Positions 26,585-37,428 of a stretch of DNA of 64,000 nucleotides are shown in pieces. A program made the position numbers and the translations under genes. The stretch's first letter is position 1, and each line of letters opens with the position of its first letter. The DNA is taken from contig NZ_CP131130.1 in the NCBI RefSeq assembly GCF_033705735.1, positions 3,174,001 through 3,238,000 on the forward strand. Reading direction: 5' to 3'. The stretch is from Shinella zoogloeoides (GTDB taxonomy: Bacteria > Pseudomonadota > Alphaproteobacteria > Rhizobiales > Rhizobiaceae). Below the pieces are notes generated by a model. That model was not told the origin of the DNA. It did not search any database and worked only from the letters and a program-made list of their open reading frames with translations.

Positions 26585-27970
26585 ATGGCGATCGCAACGG
26601 AAAGCCGGGAGCCGCGCGCAAGCCGCCTCGGCATTGCGGGCTGGATGCTGTTCGACTGGGCCGCCCAACCTTTTTTCACGGTCATCACCACCTTTATCTT
26701 CGGCCCCTATCTCGTCTCGCGCCTGACCGCGGACCCCGTCGCAGGGCAGGCGGCCTGGAGCTACACGCTCACCGTCGCCGGCATCGCCATCGCGCTGCTC
26801 GCGCCCGTCATGGGCTCCGTCGCCGATGCCTCGGGCGCGCGAAAGCCGTGGATCGCCGCCTTCGCGGTGGTGAAGATCCTGTCGCTTTCCGCCCTCTGGC
26901 TGGCCGTGCCCGGCAGCAGCCTCGCCTTCGCCATGGCGATGATCGTGCTCGCCACCGTCGCGGCGGAATTCTCCATCGTCTTCAACGATTCCATGATGCC
27001 GCGGCTCGTGCGCCCGGAAAACACCGGCCGCATCTCCAACATCGCCTGGGGCCTCGGCTATCTCGGCGGCATGATCGTGCTGATCGCCGTCGTGGCGCTG
27101 CTCGCCGCTAATCCCGAGACCGGGAAAACCGCCATCGGCATCGCGCCGCTCTTCGGCCTCGACCCGGCGGCGGGCGAGGATGCGCGCATCACCGGACCGA
27201 TCTCGGCGCTGTGGTACTTCGTCTTCATCCTGCCGATGTTCTTCTTCACCCCGGACCAGAGCCGGAGCCTGCCGATCGCCGCGGCCGTCCGCACCGGCTT
27301 TGCCGATCTTTCCACCGCGCTGCGTGATCTCAGGAAGAAGCCCGGCATCCTGCGCTTCCTTATCGCCCGCATGATCTACCAGGATGGCGTCAACGGCCTG
27401 CTCGCGCTCGGCGGCACCTTCGCCGCCGGCATGTTCGCCTGGCAGACCTTCGAGCTCGGCATCTACGGCATCATCCTCAATGTCGTGGCGATCGGCGGCT
27501 GCCTCTATGCCAGCCGGCTCGACAGGCGCCTCGGCTCCAAGGCCGTCGTCGTGATGAGCCTCCTCTGCCTCACCGTCGCGACCATCGGCATCGTCTCCAC
27601 CGGCCCCGGCTTCACGCTCTTCGGCCTTATCCCGCTGCCGACGGCCGACAGCGGCGGCCTCTTCGGCACCGCGGCGGAAAAGGCCTATATCCTCTACGGC
27701 CTGCTCGTCGGCTTGGCCTTCGGCCCCGTGCAGGCCTCCGCCCGCTCCTATCTCGCCCAAAGCATCCATCCGGACGAGGCCGGCCGCTATTTCGGCCTCT
27801 ATGCCCTTTCCGGCCGCGCGACGTCCTTCCTCGCGCCGCTCTCGGTGGGAATCCTCACCACCGCCACGGGCTCGGCGCGCCTCGGCATGATGGCGCTCAT
27901 CGCCTTCCTCGTCGCCGGCTTCCTTCTCCTCCTGCGCACGCCCTATCCGGCCGCGAAGGTCGAGGCCTGA
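26585..27970 (+). CDS. MFS transporter, UMF1 family
   Basis: A 461-residue, 12-helix membrane protein of the UMF1/Atg22-like branch of the major facilitator superfamily. The family N-terminus GIAGWMLFDWAAQPFFTVITTFIFGPYL is diagnostic, along with PVMGSVADASGARKPWIAAF and SIVFNDSMMPRL. A second half of about six helices follows, with FGPVQASARSYLAQSIHPDEAGRYFGLYALSGRATSFLAPL. Substrates of bacterial members are unknown. The start ATG lies behind GAGGAGGGGCG at 26573-26583. It lies 89 bases after the glutamate dehydrogenase, so joint transcription is possible. Confidence 0.9.
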   Translation: MAIATESREPRASRLGIAGWMLFDWAAQPFFTVITTFIFGPYLVSRLTADPVAGQAAWSYTLTVAGIAIALLAPVMGSVADASGARKPWIAAFAVVKILSLSALWLAVPGSSLAFAMAMIVLATVAAEFSIVFNDSMMPRLVRPENTGRISNIAWGLGYLGGMIVLIAVVALLAANPETGKTAIGIAPLFGLDPAAGEDARITGPISALWYFVFILPMFFFTPDQSRSLPIAAAVRTGFADLSTALRDLRKKPGILRFLIARMIYQDGVNGLLALGGTFAAGMFAWQTFELGIYGIILNVVAIGGCLYASRLDRRLGSKAVVVMSLLCLTVATIGIVSTGPGFTLFGLIPLPTADSGGLFGTAAEKAYILYGLLVGLAFGPVQASARSYLAQSIHPDEAGRYFGLYALSGRATSFLAPLSVGILTTATGSARLGMMALIAFLVAGFLLLLRTPYPAAKVEA

Positions 27971-27977
27971 AACGCAA

Positions 27978-27999
27978 GACGCCCCGCGAACGGGGCGTC
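27978..27999. terminator. Hairpin between UMF1-type transporter and purH
   Basis: GACGCCCCG / CGGGGCGTC form a perfect 9-bp stem with a CGAA tetraloop between the convergent genes. A clear U-run is lacking on either side. Confidence 0.55.
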
Positions 28000-28029
28000 G
28001 ATCTGCTTGGACCCTTTTGGGAATCCGGC

Positions 28030-29640
28030 TCAGTGCCGGAAATGCCGCATGCCGGTGAAGACCATCGCAACGCCGGCCTCATCGGCAGCCGCGATGACCT
28101 CCGCATCGCGCATCGAGCCGCCCGGCTGGATCACCGCCGTCGCGCCGGCGGCAATGGCCGAGAGCAGGCCGTCGGCGAAGGGAAGGAACGCCTCGGAGGC
28201 GACCGCAGAACCACGCGTCAGCGGCTCGGCAAGACCCATGGCCTTCGCGGCCTCCTCGGCCTTGAGGCCGGCGATGCGGGCGGAATCGACGCGGCTCATC
28301 TGGCCGGCGCCGATGCCCGCCGTCTGGCCGTCCTTGGCATAGACCACGGCATTCGACTTCACATGCTTGGCGACCTTGAAGGCGAACTTCATGTCTTCCA
28401 GCTCCTGCGCGGTCGGCGCACGCCTGGTGACGACCTTCAGCTCGAGGTCCTCGACCATGCCGTTGTCGCGGCTCTGGACGAGGAGGCCCCCCGAAACGGT
28501 CTTGGCGGAAAGACCCGGAACGCGCGGATCGGGCAGGGCGCCCGTCACCAGGAGGCGCAGGTTCGGCTTGCCGGCGATGATGGCGCGCGCCTTCTCATCC
28601 GCGTCGGGCGCGATGATGACCTCGGTGAAGAGCTTGACGATCTCCTCCGCCGTCTCGCTGTCGAGCGTCGAATTGAGCGCGATGATGCCGCCGAAGGCCG
28701 AGACCGGGTCGCAGGCGAGCGCCCGCGCATAGGCCTCCTTCAGCGTCCTGCCGGTGGCGACGCCGCAGGGATTGGCATGCTTGATGATCGCGCAGGCCGG
28801 GCCGTTCTCCGGCAGGAACTCGGCGACCAGCTCGAAGGCGGCGTCCGTGTCGTTGATATTGTTATAGGAAAGCTGCTTGCCCTGTAGCAGCGTCGCCGTC
28901 GCGACGCCGGGGCGGTTCTCGCCGGTGACGTAGAAGCCCGCCTTCTGGTGCGGGTTCTCGCCGTAGCGCATCTCTTCCTTCAGCACGCCGCCGAGGACGC
29001 GGTGGCGCGGCATGGAGATGTCGAGCGCCTCGGCGAACCAGTTGGAAATCGCCGCATCATAGGCGGCCGTGCGGGCATAGGCCTTGGCGGCCATCTTCTG
29101 GCGGAAGGCATAGGTGGTCGAACCGTCGGCAAGCTCTTCGAGCAGGGCGGAGTAGTCGGCAGGGTCCGTGACGATGGTCACATAGGCGTGGTTCTTGGCC
29201 GAGGCGCGGATCATCGCCGGGCCACCGATATCGATGTTCTCGACCGTGGTCGGATAGTCGCCGCCCTTGGCGCGCACGTCCTCGAACGGATAGAGATTGA
29301 TGACGGCAAGGTCGATCGCGCCGATGCCATGCGCCTTCATCGCCTCGACATGCTCCGCATCGTCGCGAATGGCGAGCAGGCCGCCATGCACCGAAGGATG
29401 CAGCGTCTTGACGCGGCCGTCCATGATTTCCGGAAAGCCGGTGACCTCCGAGACATCCGTCACCGCAAGGCCGGCATCGGACAGCGCCTTGTGCGTGCCA
29501 CCGGTCGAAAGCAGCCGCACGCCCTTTCCGGCAAGCGCCCGGGCGAGCTCCACGATGCCGGTCTTGTCGGACACGGACAGCAGAGCCGTGCGGACGGCGA
29601 CGCGATCAGGGGCGGGGATTTTCTTGGAAATGACGGCCAT
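28030..29640 (-). CDS. purH: Bifunctional AICAR formyltransferase / IMP cyclohydrolase
   Basis: PurH carries out the last two steps of IMP synthesis. The 536-residue protein has the N-terminal MGS-like cyclohydrolase domain ([22 protein letters not shown], then [13 protein letters not shown]) and the C-terminal AICAR transformylase domain ([24 protein letters not shown], and the distal [26 protein letters not shown]). I start at ATG 29640; the frame stays open to 29847 but the extra residues do not resemble PurH. It lies downstream of the heparinase-like gene on the same strand with a 127-base gap. Function is certain. Confidence 0.97.
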   Translation of the reverse strand: MAVISKKIPAPDRVAVRTALLSVSDKTGIVELARALAGKGVRLLSTGGTHKALSDAGLAVTDVSEVTGFPEIMDGRVKTLHPSVHGGLLAIRDDAEHVEAMKAHGIGAIDLAVINLYPFEDVRAKGGDYPTTVENIDIGGPAMIRASAKNHAYVTIVTDPADYSALLEELADGSTTYAFRQKMAAKAYARTAAYDAAISNWFAEALDISMPRHRVLGGVLKEEMRYGENPHQKAGFYVTGENRPGVATATLLQGKQLSYNNINDTDAAFELVAEFLPENGPACAIIKHANPCGVATGRTLKEAYARALACDPVSAFGGIIALNSTLDSETAEEIVKLFTEVIIAPDADEKARAIIAGKPNLRLLVTGALPDPRVPGLSAKTVSGGLLVQSRDNGMVEDLELKVVTRRAPTAQELEDMKFAFKVAKHVKSNAVVYAKDGQTAGIGAGQMSRVDSARIAGLKAEEAAKAMGLAEPLTRGSAVASEAFLPFADGLLSAIAAGATAVIQPGGSMRDAEVIAAADEAGVAMVFTGMRHFRH

Positions 29641-29767
29641 GGGACGCTCCGTTCTGACGGCCCGGGAGGAGGGCCGGATGGTCATGCGCCCCGTTAACAC
29701 AGGCGCCGTCCCGAGAAAACCGCGAAAGGGCGGAAAACCGCCGATGCCGCAGCTTTCGAGGCCGGCG

Positions 29768-31450
29768 CTATCGCCGGCGGACGAGCGACCACTGAACCTC
29801 GGGCACCTCGGCAAGCGGCATGGTGAGGGTGAGCTGGCGGGACGCACGCACGCCGGAAGGATCGGCGAAGAAGACGTCGTCCTCTTCCTCCACCGCGACG
29901 TCGAGGCAGGTCAGCGCCCAGGCCTCGCCGTCCGGCGCCACGAGCCGCGTCTCGTTTTCCGAGGCATTGTAGAGCTGGATGGACGGATGGATATGGAAGC
30001 GCACGACCGCCACGCCCCGCTCGACCGGCACGCCGGGATGGCCCGCCTTGAAGAAGCGCTCGCGCCCGCGGATCTCGTTGCCGGAGGCGGCGACGAAGAT
30101 GTCGCGCTCGTAGAGAAGGCCGAAACGCTTGAGATAGCCGTCATGGCTCGCCGTGATGCCGTCGGCGCCCGACTCCCGCTCGCTGCGCGACACCTCCACC
30201 TTGCCCACGCCGCCGATGATGATCGGCCCCAGGAAGCGGGAGGAGGAGATGCGCGAGGAGGAGGTGTCGTTCAGCGTCGCCACGGAATGGGCGGCCGTCA
30301 TCCGCGCCATCTGCCGCATGGCATCGCCGGCAAAGCGCGGCCGCCCGGAATTGACGATGAAGCGGTTCCTGCCGGACGACATCTCGATGGAAAGCGTGCC
30401 GGCCGCCGCCGTCGCGGAAAGATCGACGGATTTCGGAACGCCGGTATCCATCAGCACCACCGTCTCCTTCACCGCCAGCCGATCGTAGTTGATCGAGGGG
30501 AGGGCCTTGAAGGGCGCGCCACCGGTCTCGTCGTAGCGCAGCACCGACATCAGCTCGTTCGCCAGCGTATAGGTCGCTCCGTTGAAGAGGGCGAGTTCGC
30601 CGCCCTGGTGGCGGAAGAAGCGCAGGGCCGGAAAGATGCGGTCGATGCAGGGAATGAGCTGCGAGGGCATGTCGTGACCGAGATTGACATAGGTCTGGCG
30701 CAGCGGCAGCAGGTCGAGCAGCAGGTCGAGCGCCGCCCGCGGATTGCGCGAGCAATGCCCGCCGTCCGGCAATATCTGCCGGTCCAGTTCCTCGTCGAGG
30801 TTTCGGGCGGCCTTGCGCATCTTGGACGCGGAGGTCGGCATGGCGATGGAGGCCATGGCGAGCGCGATCCGCACGCGCAGCCGCGGCTCGCCGTCCCGCG
30901 TCGTATCGGCGACATGGCGCAGGTAGCGCACCTGGAACGCGAGGCTCTTCAGGAAGCGGCGATAGAAGGGATAATCGGCATCCTTCAGCACCACGGGAGA
31001 GTGGGAAAGCCAGGCGATGATGCGCTGCGCCGTCACATCGGGCCGCCAGGCGAGCCCGCCGATGACCCGCCCATGGCTCTGCAGCCAGTCGCCGACGATG
31101 AAGCGCGTCGTCAGCGCCGCCTTTTCCGGATCGACCAGCCGCATATGCCGGAGCCAGCCGAAGGAATGCAGCCGATTGGCGAATTCCTCGGATGGAAGCT
31201 CCAGCGCGAAGGGCGATTCGCCGTCGCATTCGAGAACGCGGCCGGCGAGCGGGAAGCGCCCGGCGGTGATTTCTTCGCCGGCAAAGGAATCGGCCGGATG
31301 GAGATCCGTCGGCGCGACGATCAGCCGGTCCGGCGCGCTGCCGGAAAACCGCATGGCGCTGATCCGGCCAAGCGCGAGCCTCCGCGAGAAGCGGCGCCAA
31401 CCCTCACGCATATACAGATAGGAAAGCCGCTGCCGGTCGGAAAGCTGCAT
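29768..31450 (-). CDS. Heparinase II/III family protein
   Basis: A 560-residue protein of the heparinase II/III superfamily, with an alpha-toroid N-terminal half (W-rich helices [34 protein letters not shown]) and a beta-sandwich C-terminal half carrying the Heparinase_II_C repeats. No signal peptide is seen, and its polysaccharide substrate is not known. The gene sits between rsmB and purH, a stable arrangement in Rhizobiaceae. ATG 31450 fits the N-terminus I recall for homologues; GTG 31471 is an alternative and the AGGAGG lies 12 bases upstream of the ATG. It could act on an exopolysaccharide or a glycosaminoglycan-like polymer. Confidence 0.85.
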   Translation of the reverse strand: MQLSDRQRLSYLYMREGWRRFSRRLALGRISAMRFSGSAPDRLIVAPTDLHPADSFAGEEITAGRFPLAGRVLECDGESPFALELPSEEFANRLHSFGWLRHMRLVDPEKAALTTRFIVGDWLQSHGRVIGGLAWRPDVTAQRIIAWLSHSPVVLKDADYPFYRRFLKSLAFQVRYLRHVADTTRDGEPRLRVRIALAMASIAMPTSASKMRKAARNLDEELDRQILPDGGHCSRNPRAALDLLLDLLPLRQTYVNLGHDMPSQLIPCIDRIFPALRFFRHQGGELALFNGATYTLANELMSVLRYDETGGAPFKALPSINYDRLAVKETVVLMDTGVPKSVDLSATAAAGTLSIEMSSGRNRFIVNSGRPRFAGDAMRQMARMTAAHSVATLNDTSSSRISSSRFLGPIIIGGVGKVEVSRSERESGADGITASHDGYLKRFGLLYERDIFVAASGNEIRGRERFFKAGHPGVPVERGVAVVRFHIHPSIQLYNASENETRLVAPDGEAWALTCLDVAVEEEDDVFFADPSGVRASRQLTLTMPLAEVPEVQWSLVRRR

Positions 31451-31545
31451 GGTTAACGAATGCCTCCTCACCTATAGGTAGGCCGAGGAGGAGAGCGGCG
31501 TCAATTCATCGACCGCTGATGGACTGTTGATGACGATGACGGGCC

Positions 31546-32952
31546 TCAATTGTTCCTGCGCAGGAGGACGGCGTAAAAGCCATCCACCCCGCCGGCATGG
31601 CTATCGGTCGCCGGCAGCATAGCCGGCGTGGTGCGGAACTCGCCGCGCGGCGAAACCGCGGATTCGAGGCCCGGCCAGTCGGCGGGCTCGACGGGTTCGA
31701 TCCGCCAGTCGGGATTGTCGGCCAGCACGCGCGCCACCATGTCCTCGCCCTCGCACGGATCGAGCGAGCAATTGGAAAAAACCAGTTCACCGCCGGGCTT
31801 GATCAGCGTCAGCGCGTGGCGCAGCAGGCGTTCCTGCAGGCGGGCGAGCTTGTCGATATCCTCCGGTCCCTTGGTCCAGAGAACGTCCGGATGACGGCGG
31901 ATCGTGCCGGTGGAGGAGCAGGGCGCATCGAGCAGGACGGCGTCGAAAAGGTCTTCGGGCCGGTAGTCCGCCATGTTGGCCTCGACGGCCTCGACCGACA
32001 GGTCGAGCCGTTCGAGATTGCCGATGAGCCGCTTCAGGCGGTTGCCCGATTGGTCGAGCGCCGTCACCTTGGCCCCGGCAAGCGCAAGCTGTGCCGTCTT
32101 GCCACCCGGCGCGGCGCACAGATCGGCGACGCGCTTGCCGGCAAGATCACGGAAAAGTTTCGCAGGCAGGCTCGCCGCCGCATCCTGCACCCACCATTGC
32201 CCTGCCTCGAAGCCTTCAAGGGCCGGGATTGCGCCGGACGCGGCAGGAAGGCGCACGGAACCGGTCGGCAGCACGCGGCCGCCGAGCTTCGCCGCCCAGC
32301 CTTCCGGATCGGATTTCACCGTCAGGTCTATGGCAGAAGGCTCCAGCAGCGCTTCGCCGATGCGCGCCGCGTGCTCCTTGCCGTAGACGGCGATAAGCCG
32401 CTCGTGGAACCAGGCGGGAATGACGGAAACCGCGCGGGTGGCCGTCAGATGCGAGGCCTTTTCGCGGGAAAGCCGGCGCAGCACCGCATTGGTGAGGCTG
32501 GCGAAGCGGCGGTTGCGCGGATCGAGCTGCGCCTGCTCGACGGCAAGGTCGACCGCGGAATGATCCGGCACGTCGAGATAGAGGATCTGCGCGGCGGCGA
32601 CCGTCAGGACATGGTGCAGCGCCCGCGCGCCTTCCGGCAGGGGTGTGCCGACCAGCGTGTCGAGGATCGCCTCGATGCGGGGAAGGTGGCGCAGCGCCGT
32701 GTTGAGGATGGCGCGCACCAGCGCCCGGTCGGCATCGCCGAGCTGGCGATAGGCGATATTGCCGTTCTCCAGATCGAGCATGCCGTCGAGCGGCGTGCGG
32801 CGATCGATGACGGCGGCAAGGATCTTGGCCGCGGCCTGCCGGGCGCGCAGGCCCGGCTTTTCCGGGGCGGCCGCGGCAGCATCGGCCGGTGTCCGGCCCT
32901 TGCCGCCATGTCGTTTCGGATGAGCTTTGTTTTTTCGTCTATCGTCGTTCAA
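31546..32952 (-). CDS. rsmB: RsmB/NOP family rRNA (cytosine-C5) methyltransferase
   Basis: A class-I SAM-dependent RNA m5C methyltransferase of 468 residues, probably acting on 16S rRNA. A basic N-terminal tail is followed by a NusB-like RNA-binding domain ([23 protein letters not shown], about residues 35-170) and the methyltransferase domain: [16 protein letters not shown] (SAM site), [18 protein letters not shown] (first Cys) and [16 protein letters not shown] (second, catalytic-type Cys). The start overlaps the htpX stop by 4 bases (ATGA). In E. coli the enzyme is RsmB, but alphaproteobacterial paralogues may differ in target base. Confidence 0.88.
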   Translation of the reverse strand: MNDDRRKNKAHPKRHGGKGRTPADAAAAAPEKPGLRARQAAAKILAAVIDRRTPLDGMLDLENGNIAYRQLGDADRALVRAILNTALRHLPRIEAILDTLVGTPLPEGARALHHVLTVAAAQILYLDVPDHSAVDLAVEQAQLDPRNRRFASLTNAVLRRLSREKASHLTATRAVSVIPAWFHERLIAVYGKEHAARIGEALLEPSAIDLTVKSDPEGWAAKLGGRVLPTGSVRLPAASGAIPALEGFEAGQWWVQDAAASLPAKLFRDLAGKRVADLCAAPGGKTAQLALAGAKVTALDQSGNRLKRLIGNLERLDLSVEAVEANMADYRPEDLFDAVLLDAPCSSTGTIRRHPDVLWTKGPEDIDKLARLQERLLRHALTLIKPGGELVFSNCSLDPCEGEDMVARVLADNPDWRIEPVEPADWPGLESAVSPRGEFRTTPAMLPATDSHAGGVDGFYAVLLRRNN

Positions 32953-33914
32953 GACCAGGGACCTTTGGGCGGTTCGGAACCACCGCGTCCCCAGCCAGTC
33001 GTCGGTACGGAGCGCGATTTGCGTACGGGATTATCAGCCCGGACCGGTTCCGTCGAGCGCGCCTGCATGCCGCGAGCCATTTCCTGAAGCGCCGCGATGC
33101 GGTTCTCGGTGTCGGGATGGGTCGAAAACAGGCTGTCCATGCGCTCGCCCGAGAGCGGATTGATGATGAACATATGCGCGGTCGCCGGATTGTGCTCGGC
33201 CGCTTCGTTGGGAATGCGGCCGGCGGCAATCGCGATCTTCTTCAGCGCCGAGGCCAGCCAGAGCGGGTTGCCGCAGATCTCCGCGCCGCGCCTGTCGGCG
33301 GAATATTCGCGCGTGCGGCTGATCGCCATCTGCACCAGCATGGCGGCGAAGGGCGCGACGATCATGGCGATCAGCACGCCGATGAAGCCGAGCGGATTGT
33401 TGTTCTCGCGATTGTGCCCGCCGCCGAAGAACATGGCGAAGTTGGCCAGCATGGAGATCGCGCCGGCAATCGTCGCCGTCAGCGTCATGGTCAGCGTGTC
33501 GCGGTTCTGCACATGGGCGAGCTCATGCGCCATCACGCCCGCCACCTCCTCGTAGCTCAGTGCATGGAGAAGACCGGTCGACGCGGCGACGGCGGCGTTC
33601 TGCGGGTTGCGCCCGGTGGCAAAGGCATTCGGCTGGTCGCTGTTGATGACGAAGACGCGCGGCATGGGAAGGCCGGCGCGTTTGGCGAGATCCCGCACGA
33701 TGCCGTAATATTCCGGCGCCGAGCGCTCGTCGACCTCCTTGGCGCCATACATGGACAGCACCATCCGGTCGGAATTCCAGTAGGAGAAGAAGTTCATGGC
33801 GATCGCGACGACGAGCGCGATCATCATGCCGCTCTTGCCGCCGATCAGCAGGCCCACGCCCATGAAAAGCGCCGTCATCACGGCGAGCAGCATGGCTGTG
33901 CGAACGAGGTTCAT
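32949..33914 (-). CDS. htpX: Zinc metalloprotease HtpX
   Basis: HtpX is a membrane-bound M48 protease that helps remove damaged membrane proteins. The 321-residue protein has two N-terminal transmembrane helices ([34 protein letters not shown]), the zinc motif [13 protein letters not shown] (HExxH), two more membrane helices ([32 protein letters not shown]) and the distal Glu in [15 protein letters not shown]. Its C-terminus is unusually Ser/Arg/Gly/Pro-rich. ATG 33914 is preceded by GGGAG. It overlaps rsmB by 4 bases and has a parS site 59 bases upstream (33973-33988). Confidence 0.95.
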   Translation of the reverse strand: MNLVRTAMLLAVMTALFMGVGLLIGGKSGMMIALVVAIAMNFFSYWNSDRMVLSMYGAKEVDERSAPEYYGIVRDLAKRAGLPMPRVFVINSDQPNAFATGRNPQNAAVAASTGLLHALSYEEVAGVMAHELAHVQNRDTLTMTLTATIAGAISMLANFAMFFGGGHNRENNNPLGFIGVLIAMIVAPFAAMLVQMAISRTREYSADRRGAEICGNPLWLASALKKIAIAAGRIPNEAAEHNPATAHMFIINPLSGERMDSLFSTHPDTENRIAALQEMARGMQARSTEPVRADNPVRKSRSVPTTGWGRGGSEPPKGPWS

Positions 33915-33972
33915 GCGTTTCCGGCTCCCTTCGGGCTGGCGCCCGCGTTCGAGGCCCTTCCTGTCAAGGGCA

Positions 33973-33988
33973 TGTTTCACGTGAATCA
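33973..33988. other. parS site (one mismatch), upstream of htpX
   Basis: TGTTTCACGTGAATCA differs from the conserved palindrome TGTTTCACGTGAAACA at one base. It is intergenic, in the htpX promoter region, about 19.5 kb left of oriC and the outermost of six sites. Confidence 0.8.
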
Positions 33989-34071
33989 GCGCTTTCCACA
34001 GCGCAGGCACGCTCCTATATGATGGTAAGCCAAAGGGAATTCTTCAATATCCGGGAAGGATGCCGCGTTTC

Positions 34072-34269
34072 ATGCAGAACGACAACGACAATCACACCGA
34101 CGGCCGGAAGGTGCTTCCTCCCGCGGCCCTCCGCGCCCTCCAGGAAGCGGAGGAACGGCGCAAGGCTGCCCTGCCGGTCGAGCGCGCGCCAGAGATCGGC
34201 GGACGGGGCGGCGAGGACCCCGCGCGCTTCGGCGACTGGGAGATCAAGGGCCGCGCGATCGATTTCTAA
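34072..34269 (+). CDS. DUF1674 protein, succinate dehydrogenase assembly factor 4-like
   Basis: A 65-residue protein whose C-terminus GGEDPARFGDWEIKGRAIDF closely matches the SDHAF4 signature (GPEPTRYGDWERKGRCIDF in the human protein, from memory). SDHAF4 helps flavinylated SdhA assemble into complex II. The N-terminal half is charged and probably disordered. ATG 34072 is the better start (GGGAAGG upstream, about 12 bases); ATG 34060 sits too close to that ribosome-binding site. The sdh genes are not in the window. It is convergent with acsA. Confidence 0.85.
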   Translation: MQNDNDNHTDGRKVLPPAALRALQEAEERRKAALPVERAPEIGGRGGEDPARFGDWEIKGRAIDF

Positions 34270-34312
34270 GGGCGGGAATCCGGCTCATGAACGAGTGGAT
34301 TTCTCCTGATCG

Positions 34313-34390
34313 ACATGGTCGTGCTTGAACCCGGCCATCCATCGAGACGGCAAGAACGTCGATCCCTCGGGTCGAGCCCGAGGATGACGG
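34313..34390. repeat. Intergenic palindromic repeat, copy 2
   Basis: Same two-block unit as at 10474-10549: a CATGGTCGTGCTTGAACCCG block and a near-palindrome GATCCCTCGGGTCGAGCCCG followed by AGGATGACGG. It lies between the SdhAF4-like gene and acsA, before a terminator. Confidence 0.75.
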
Positions 34391-34422
34391 AAGCGGGGTT
34401 TCCTGCAACAACCCTCAAACGA

Positions 34423-34447
34423 AAACGGCGGCCATCGGCCGCCGTTT
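34423..34447. terminator. Bidirectional terminator between SdhAF4-like and acsA genes
   Basis: AAACGGCGGCC / GGCCGCCGTTT form a perfect 11-bp stem with an ATC loop, with flanking A and T runs. Confidence 0.85.
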
Positions 34448-34468
34448 CGCTTTACAATGCAGCCTGGA

Positions 34469-36424
<1,956 letters not shown>

Positions 36425-36548
36425 GGATTCCTCCCTAGACTGCGATGCGCGGGAAACCAGTCTCCTCCAGCCCCCGCCACTCCTTGAGCATACATAACAG
36501 GTCAACGCCTTCGGGCAATTAGACAAAAGGTCATTTGCGCTTGAAGAA

Positions 36549-36577
36549 TTGCATTTCTGCGACAGTGGCGTTATAGA
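36549..36577 (+). promoter_or_regulatory. Putative promoter of trcR
   Basis: TTGCAT (36549-36554) and TATAGA (36572-36577) are 17 bases apart, placing a start near 36584 and a 5' UTR of about 70 bases. The gap 36425-36654 must also hold the acsA promoter, which I could not identify. Confidence 0.5.
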
Positions 36578-36654
36578 GGGCCGAATTCCCGGAAAATAGT
36601 GGTTACACCCCACGGCCCGCGACACCGGCGCGGACGGACAGAAGGACTATATCC

Positions 36655-37356
36655 ATGGCTCAACAGCTGCTCATGCCGAAGGCGACCGCGGTCTGGCTGG
36701 TCGACAACACAGCGCTGTCGTTCGACCAGATCGCCACATTCTGCAAACTGCATCCGCTCGAAGTGAAGGCCATCGCCGACGGCGAATCGGCCCAGGGCAT
36801 CAAGGGTCTCGACCCGATCTCGACCGGCCAGCTCTCCCGCGAGGAGATCGCCCGCGCGGAAGCCAATCCGAACCACAAGCTGAAGCTTTCCGAACCGAAG
36901 GTCCGCGTGCCGGAATCCAAGCGCAAGGGCCCGCGCTACACGCCGGTCTCCAAGCGCCAGGACCGCCCGAACGCCATTCTCTGGCTCGTGCGCAACCATC
37001 CCGAACTGAAGGATGCGCAGATCTCGCGTCTCGTCGGCACCACCAAGTCGACGATCGAGCAGATCCGCGAACGCACCCACTGGAACTCCGCGAACCTGGC
37101 ACCGATGGACCCGGTGACGCTCGGCCTCTGCTCGCAGATCGACCTCGACCTCGAAGTCGAGCGCGCCTCCAAGGGCCGCCCGCTGCCGACCGCCGCCGAA
37201 CTCGGCGCGACGCTGGAATCGGCGCAGGAAACCGAAAAGCTGCCCTACAGCACCGACCGCGAAGAGGAGAAGGAAATCGACGCCGATGCCGTCTTCGCCA
37301 AGCTCAAGTCGCTGAAGTCGTCCACGCCGGACGAGGACGAAGACGACAACTTCTGA
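36655..37356 (+). CDS. trcR: Cell-cycle transcriptional regulator TrcR (DUF1013)
   Basis: TrcR is a DNA-associated regulator conserved across alphaproteobacteria and first placed in cell-cycle control. The 233-residue protein is a DUF1013 member: MAQQLLMPKATAVWLVDNTALSF, a duplicated HTH-like structure (SFDQIATFCKLHPLEVKAIADGE and AILWLVRNHPELKDAQISRLVGTTKSTIEQIRE), then HWNSANLAPMDPVTLGLCSQIDLD. The C-terminus is acidic (SSTPDEDEDDNF). It starts after a good promoter and is closed by a strong terminator, so it forms its own transcription unit. Confidence 0.85.
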   Translation: MAQQLLMPKATAVWLVDNTALSFDQIATFCKLHPLEVKAIADGESAQGIKGLDPISTGQLSREEIARAEANPNHKLKLSEPKVRVPESKRKGPRYTPVSKRQDRPNAILWLVRNHPELKDAQISRLVGTTKSTIEQIRERTHWNSANLAPMDPVTLGLCSQIDLDLEVERASKGRPLPTAAELGATLESAQETEKLPYSTDREEEKEIDADAVFAKLKSLKSSTPDEDEDDNF

Positions 37357-37381
37357 GCAAGACCCGCCTTGGGATTATCGG

Positions 37382-37410
37382 AACCCGGCTGCTTTGCAGC
37401 CGGGTTTTTT
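37382..37410 (+). terminator. Strong terminator of trcR
   Basis: AACCCGGCTGC / GCAGCCGGGTT, 11 bp with a TTT loop, followed by TTTTTT. It separates trcR (+) from prpE (-). Confidence 0.92.
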
Positions 37411-37428
37411 GTTGCCTCGATAGAACGA